Part shown: one piece after another, positions 60,725-63,283 of the stretch | Layout of the letters: every line of letters begins with the position of its first letter | Numbering within the stretch: position 1 is the first letter of the stretch | Assembly (NCBI GenBank): GCA_018817385.1 | Contig: JAHIUA010000015.1 | Coordinates: 1-63,283, forward strand | From: Pseudomonadota bacterium | GTDB taxonomy: Bacteria; Desulfobacterota; Desulfobulbia; Desulfobulbales; Desulfocapsaceae | Length of the DNA: 63,283 nt | Reading direction: 5' to 3' | Made by a program: the position numbers and the translations under genes | The notes under the pieces: generated by a model | Database searches by the model: none | Seen by the model: only the letters and a program-made list of their open reading frames with translations | What the model was told of the DNA's origin: nothing

Positions 60725-61528
60725 ATGACGAAACAGCACATCATAACCCTGACCACAGATTTTGGTCTGACTGACGAATTTGTAGGGGTGATAAAAGGCG
60801 TCATCCTTTCCTCTGCGCCACCAGCAACACTCATTGATATCAGTCATTCTATCCCGCCGCAGGACATCAGGGAGGGAGCCTGGACCCTGTTTGCCAGCTA
60901 CCACTACTTTCCAGCGGAAACCGTACACCTGATTATCGTCGATCCTGGTGTCGGTACTTCCAGAAAAATCCTGGCCCTCCAGGCTGACAATCATTTTTTT
61001 GTCGGACCAGACAACGGCGTTTTCACTCCGTTCCTCGAGAAAGGGCTGGTCCAGGAGGTCTACACCCTGGATAACCAGGATCTCTTCCTGGCAGAGATAT
61101 CCACCACCTTCCACGGCAGAGACATCATGGCACCGGTTGCTGCCCGTATTTGCCAAGGAATGGCCTTGCCTCATGTTGGCAACCCCATTGATCCTGAAAA
61201 ATGCTGCCGAATTGAGCTGCCTGTTGCCCGACTCTACGAAAATCGTATCAGTGGCCATGTCATTCATATCGATCATTTCGGAAACCTGCGCACCAGTATC
61301 ACGGCTCAGGATCTGGCAGCCATCCAAAACAAGGCTGAACTAAGGATCCAGTGCGGCCACCATTTGATCCAAGGCCTGAGTAGCTCCTATGCGGCCGTGC
61401 CTGCTGGCCATCTCCTGGCAATTTTCGACAGCAGAAACCACTTGGAAATTGCCACAAACAGCAAAAATGCGGCCAGGATCCTGCAGTGCAGTGTGGGTGA
61501 GAAGATTGTTATTACCCTCCGCCCCTGA
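60725..61528 (+). CDS. SAM hydroxide adenosyltransferase-like (DUF62) protein
   Basis: A 267-residue protein of the fluorinase/DUF62 family, which hydrolyses SAM to adenosine and methionine in characterised members. 'ITLTTDFGLTDEFVGVIKGVI' is the N-terminal signature. 'DISHSIPPQDIREGAWTL', 'HLIIVDPGVGT' and 'FVGPDNGVF' follow. 'STTFHGRDIMAPVAARICQG' contains the His/Asp pair, and 'IDHFGNLRTSI' the C-terminal motif. No fluorinase loop is recognised. It follows the methyltransferase closely, so both may handle SAM turnover. ATG start. Confidence 0.92.
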   Translation: MTKQHIITLTTDFGLTDEFVGVIKGVILSSAPPATLIDISHSIPPQDIREGAWTLFASYHYFPAETVHLIIVDPGVGTSRKILALQADNHFFVGPDNGVFTPFLEKGLVQEVYTLDNQDLFLAEISTTFHGRDIMAPVAARICQGMALPHVGNPIDPEKCCRIELPVARLYENRISGHVIHIDHFGNLRTSITAQDLAAIQNKAELRIQCGHHLIQGLSSSYAAVPAGHLLAIFDSRNHLEIATNSKNAARILQCSVGEKIVITLRP

Positions 61529-61735
61529 CAAAGGAAGCTGTCTTGTTTTCCCTCCAGGCATGTGCTATACGTGAAGAAGGTGAAAGAGAGGCCGGAGGAG
61601 TAATAAACACCTCAAATGGTATACTCCCAGCCATGCTTTTTCCCAGGTCGATCACCATGGCTCGAAGAACTTTATTGTCTCTTCAGCCTATTGCCTGCAA
61701 CCTGTAATTTTCAGCCTTCAACCCAGGAGATTTTC

Positions 61736-62089
61736 ATGAAAGTCACGCTCACACTCTCCGTTCTCCTCATCCTTTTCCTCCTCTCTTCTCCAGGAGTTGC
61801 TGATGATTCCTACAAGGTCGTTTTCGAGACCATGGACTGCAACGGGAACACAGGATTTGCCACAGTGGGACCAGACGAAATCTACAAGGTGGGAGAAGGC
61901 GACTGTAGCCATCCCCAGAATCCCGGACAGAAGCTGAAACAGTTACTTATCCATGACGGCAACGGCAGTTACAAGGTCTACACCTTGAGCCAGGAAGAAG
62001 CCAGGAACGTGATGCTCGACGTCAAGGAGTACATGCGGGCCCGGAAGGGGGTTCTGGAACGATCCGAATCAGTGATCATCAGTCACTGA
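61736..62089 (+). CDS. Small secreted protein, family unknown
   Basis: A 117-residue precursor. ATG 61736 with CAGGAG upstream; signal peptide VTLTLSVLLILFLLSSPGVA. The mature protein 'DDSYKVVFETMDCNGNTGFATVGPDEIYKVGEGDCSHPQNPG' has two Cys that could pair. The C-terminus is basic and helical ('LDVKEYMRARKGVLERSE'). No family recognised. The frame is open further upstream but only into unrelated sequence. Confidence 0.75.
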   Translation: MKVTLTLSVLLILFLLSSPGVADDSYKVVFETMDCNGNTGFATVGPDEIYKVGEGDCSHPQNPGQKLKQLLIHDGNGSYKVYTLSQEEARNVMLDVKEYMRARKGVLERSESVIISH

Positions 62090-62097
62090 TTCTTTAC

Positions 62098-62140
62098 CCA
62101 AAAAAGGGGTGTTGGAAGATTTCCCAACACCCCTTTCACG
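62098..62140. terminator. Bidirectional terminator
   Basis: AAAGGGGTGTTGG and CCAACACCCCTTT pair around AAGATTTC, with A and T runs outside. It lies between the convergent secreted-protein and CsgG-like genes. Confidence 0.9.
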
Positions 62141-62165
62141 CTGATTACCAACGAATAAGAGCTTC

Positions 62166-63113
62166 TCAGTGATCCATGGTAAAAACAGTCATGCCCTTCT
62201 GTATCCCCTCAGCACCTGAAATCGGCGTACAATAGGAAATCTTTTCCTTGGTCTTGGCAACCTTGATGGTTCCCACCTGGGTCATCTCCGAGTCAAGGAC
62301 CTCGCCGGTATCCGGATCCACCAACTCCTCCACGGATCCGACCTTAAACTGCCTGCCCTCGCTTACGCCTTCACGACTGCCGCGATTGATGATCACTTTT
62401 CCGTCCTTGACCATCACGACTGAACCTTCCCAGGGAATTCCCTCCAGCTGCTGGATAAGAAAGATGACGGCCTGCCCCACAGCATCCTCCATGGCCTTCC
62501 CCACATTATCCTTCATCTGACCGCCGAGATCACCTCCCAGGCCGCCAAGCGCTCCGCCATGGTAGCCGACGGTAAAGCCTTTCTTACCGGATGTGCCTAT
62601 AACATCGGTAGAGGCCTTCACCTGTCCCGTTTCCGAATCGACCAGATAAATGGTGACATTCATTTCAGCCTTACCAGCGGAACCACCGATACTGAAGCCC
62701 TGAAAGCTGAGCCCGCCGCCCCCACTGCCGGTGTCATCTTGGACATGGGTGATAGAACCGCGGACCAGGAGCTGGGCCGGAGTCATCCTCCCGATTTTGG
62801 ATGTTTTCTTCCCCTGGGTCGTCCGTCCGGAGGCAGCAAAATCTTGCTCATCCATGGCCGCTTGCCGCATCTCGCCATCACCAAGGACAATGAACCATCC
62901 TGATTCATGAAGAAGATTGGTCATGGCAGTCTGCATCCCGTCTCCCACACTCCATTTCCCCTGCCAGCCAGCCTCATTGGCAAATTTGGTGACCGTAATG
63001 GAATATCTCAGATTACCGGAAGGCGGTGCCGGTATGGTCTCCGCAGCAAGCCAGCTCACCTGCAAGAAAACAGCTACCCCCAGGCACAGGCCTGCCAACA
63101 TAGATCGTTTCAT
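62166..63113 (-). CDS. CsgG-like periplasmic protein with FlgT-type C-terminus
   Basis: A 315-residue protein. Start at ATG 63113 with AAGGAGGAGG. Signal peptide (SMLAGLCLGVAVFLQVSWLAA), no lipobox. The body resembles CsgG/curli-type proteins: 'LRYSITVTKFANEAGWQGKWSVGDGMQTAMTNLLHESGWFIVLGDGEMRQAAMDEQ', 'LLVRGSITHVQDD', 'AEMNVTIYLVDSETGQVKAST'. A Gly-rich segment follows. The last ~85 residues ('GSVVMVKDGKVIINRGSREGVSEGRQFKVGS') resemble the FlgT C-terminal domain. Likely envelope-associated. The frame is open to 63248 only through the repeat upstream. Confidence 0.8.
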   Translation of the reverse strand: MKRSMLAGLCLGVAVFLQVSWLAAETIPAPPSGNLRYSITVTKFANEAGWQGKWSVGDGMQTAMTNLLHESGWFIVLGDGEMRQAAMDEQDFAASGRTTQGKKTSKIGRMTPAQLLVRGSITHVQDDTGSGGGGLSFQGFSIGGSAGKAEMNVTIYLVDSETGQVKASTDVIGTSGKKGFTVGYHGGALGGLGGDLGGQMKDNVGKAMEDAVGQAVIFLIQQLEGIPWEGSVVMVKDGKVIINRGSREGVSEGRQFKVGSVEELVDPDTGEVLDSEMTQVGTIKVAKTKEKISYCTPISGAEGIQKGMTVFTMDH

Positions 63114-63145
63114 TTTTTCCTCCTCCTTTTTCTTCATGTCCTCTA

Positions 63146-63283
63146 GGAGCCTGTCGGACTTAGACATAAATCTGCTGCAAATTTGACAAATCGGCCCATA
63201 TTTCCATAGATTTTCGTTAAATAGGCCTGCTATTCGCCTCAAATCCATGAAAATCTGGTCTCGATTTTTCTAATTTTCGCTAC
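63146..63283. repeat. GGAGCCTGTCGG-ended repeat, cut by window edge
   Basis: Begins AGGAGCCTGTCGGACTTAGA and runs at least 138 bp without a credible gene. Its far part ends TTTTCGCTA, whose reverse complement TAGCGAAAA matches the 20566-20660 fragment. That fragment carries a matching outer end, GGAGTCTGTCGGCTTGAGAG. The two ends together suggest a MITE-like element with inverted termini. Confidence 0.6.

Overview
The window looks like chromosomal DNA of a motile Gram-negative Desulfobacterota bacterium, most likely a Desulfobulbales-type sulfate reducer or sulfur disproportionator. The basis is gene content: LptD and outer-membrane machinery, a fused carboxyltransferase, a LutA/GlcF-like Fe-S protein, many c-di-GMP proteins and a deltaproteobacterial style of two-component genes. 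This is inference from protein families; no rRNA gene is present to confirm it.

Layout. 1-380: the N-terminal end of a tyrosine-type integrase, facing out of the window, next to tRNA-Phe, so an integrated element probably lies to the left. 444-11486: housekeeping genes, nearly all on the minus strand: acidic zinc-ribbon protein, nadC-valS, a dGTPase-like gene, an Fe-S oxidoreductase, prfB with its programmed frameshift, lnt and a CorC-like protein. 11840-15600: a biotin carboxylase and a fused alpha-beta acetyl-CoA carboxylase carboxyltransferase. 15850-16839: a small Cys protein, tRNA-Lys and a PilZ protein. 17385-19724: a CpxA/CpxR-like envelope-stress system. 20090-29457: an EF-hand protein and flagellar genes (two chaperone-like proteins, flgL, flgK, flgE, flgD, fliD) with an atypical response regulator. 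29918-37647: PilZ, DUF3617, a hybrid histidine kinase coupled to a solute-binding lipoprotein, a secreted protein plus a membrane-anchored XRE regulator that seem to share an ectodomain, and a small periplasmic protein. 37751-41288: ilvY/ilvC and a BASS-type transporter. 41326-46867: a frameshifted reading frame, HD-GYP, GGDEF and a DEAD-box helicase. 47907-53523: a secreted C69 peptidase, a small basic protein, a cold-shock protein, tRNA-Arg, and RNase E/G with a leader ORF. 54272-63113: an envelope cluster with lptD, a DHH phosphoesterase, mltB, mltA, a methyltransferase, a SAM hydrolase-like protein, a small secreted protein and a CsgG-like protein.

Connections. GTAAA-N5-GTAAA repeats, the E. 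coli CpxR box pattern, occur beside the Cpx genes and beside the flagellar regulator. This suggests that envelope stress and motility are wired together here. c-di-GMP proteins (two PilZ, one HD-GYP, one GGDEF) surround the same region. At least three families of non-coding repeats or MITE-like elements are scattered through intergenic DNA; one supplies the stop codons of two unrelated genes. Several genes (mltB, the Fe-S protein) have no ATG/GTG/TTG start where homology and ribosome-binding sites place the start.
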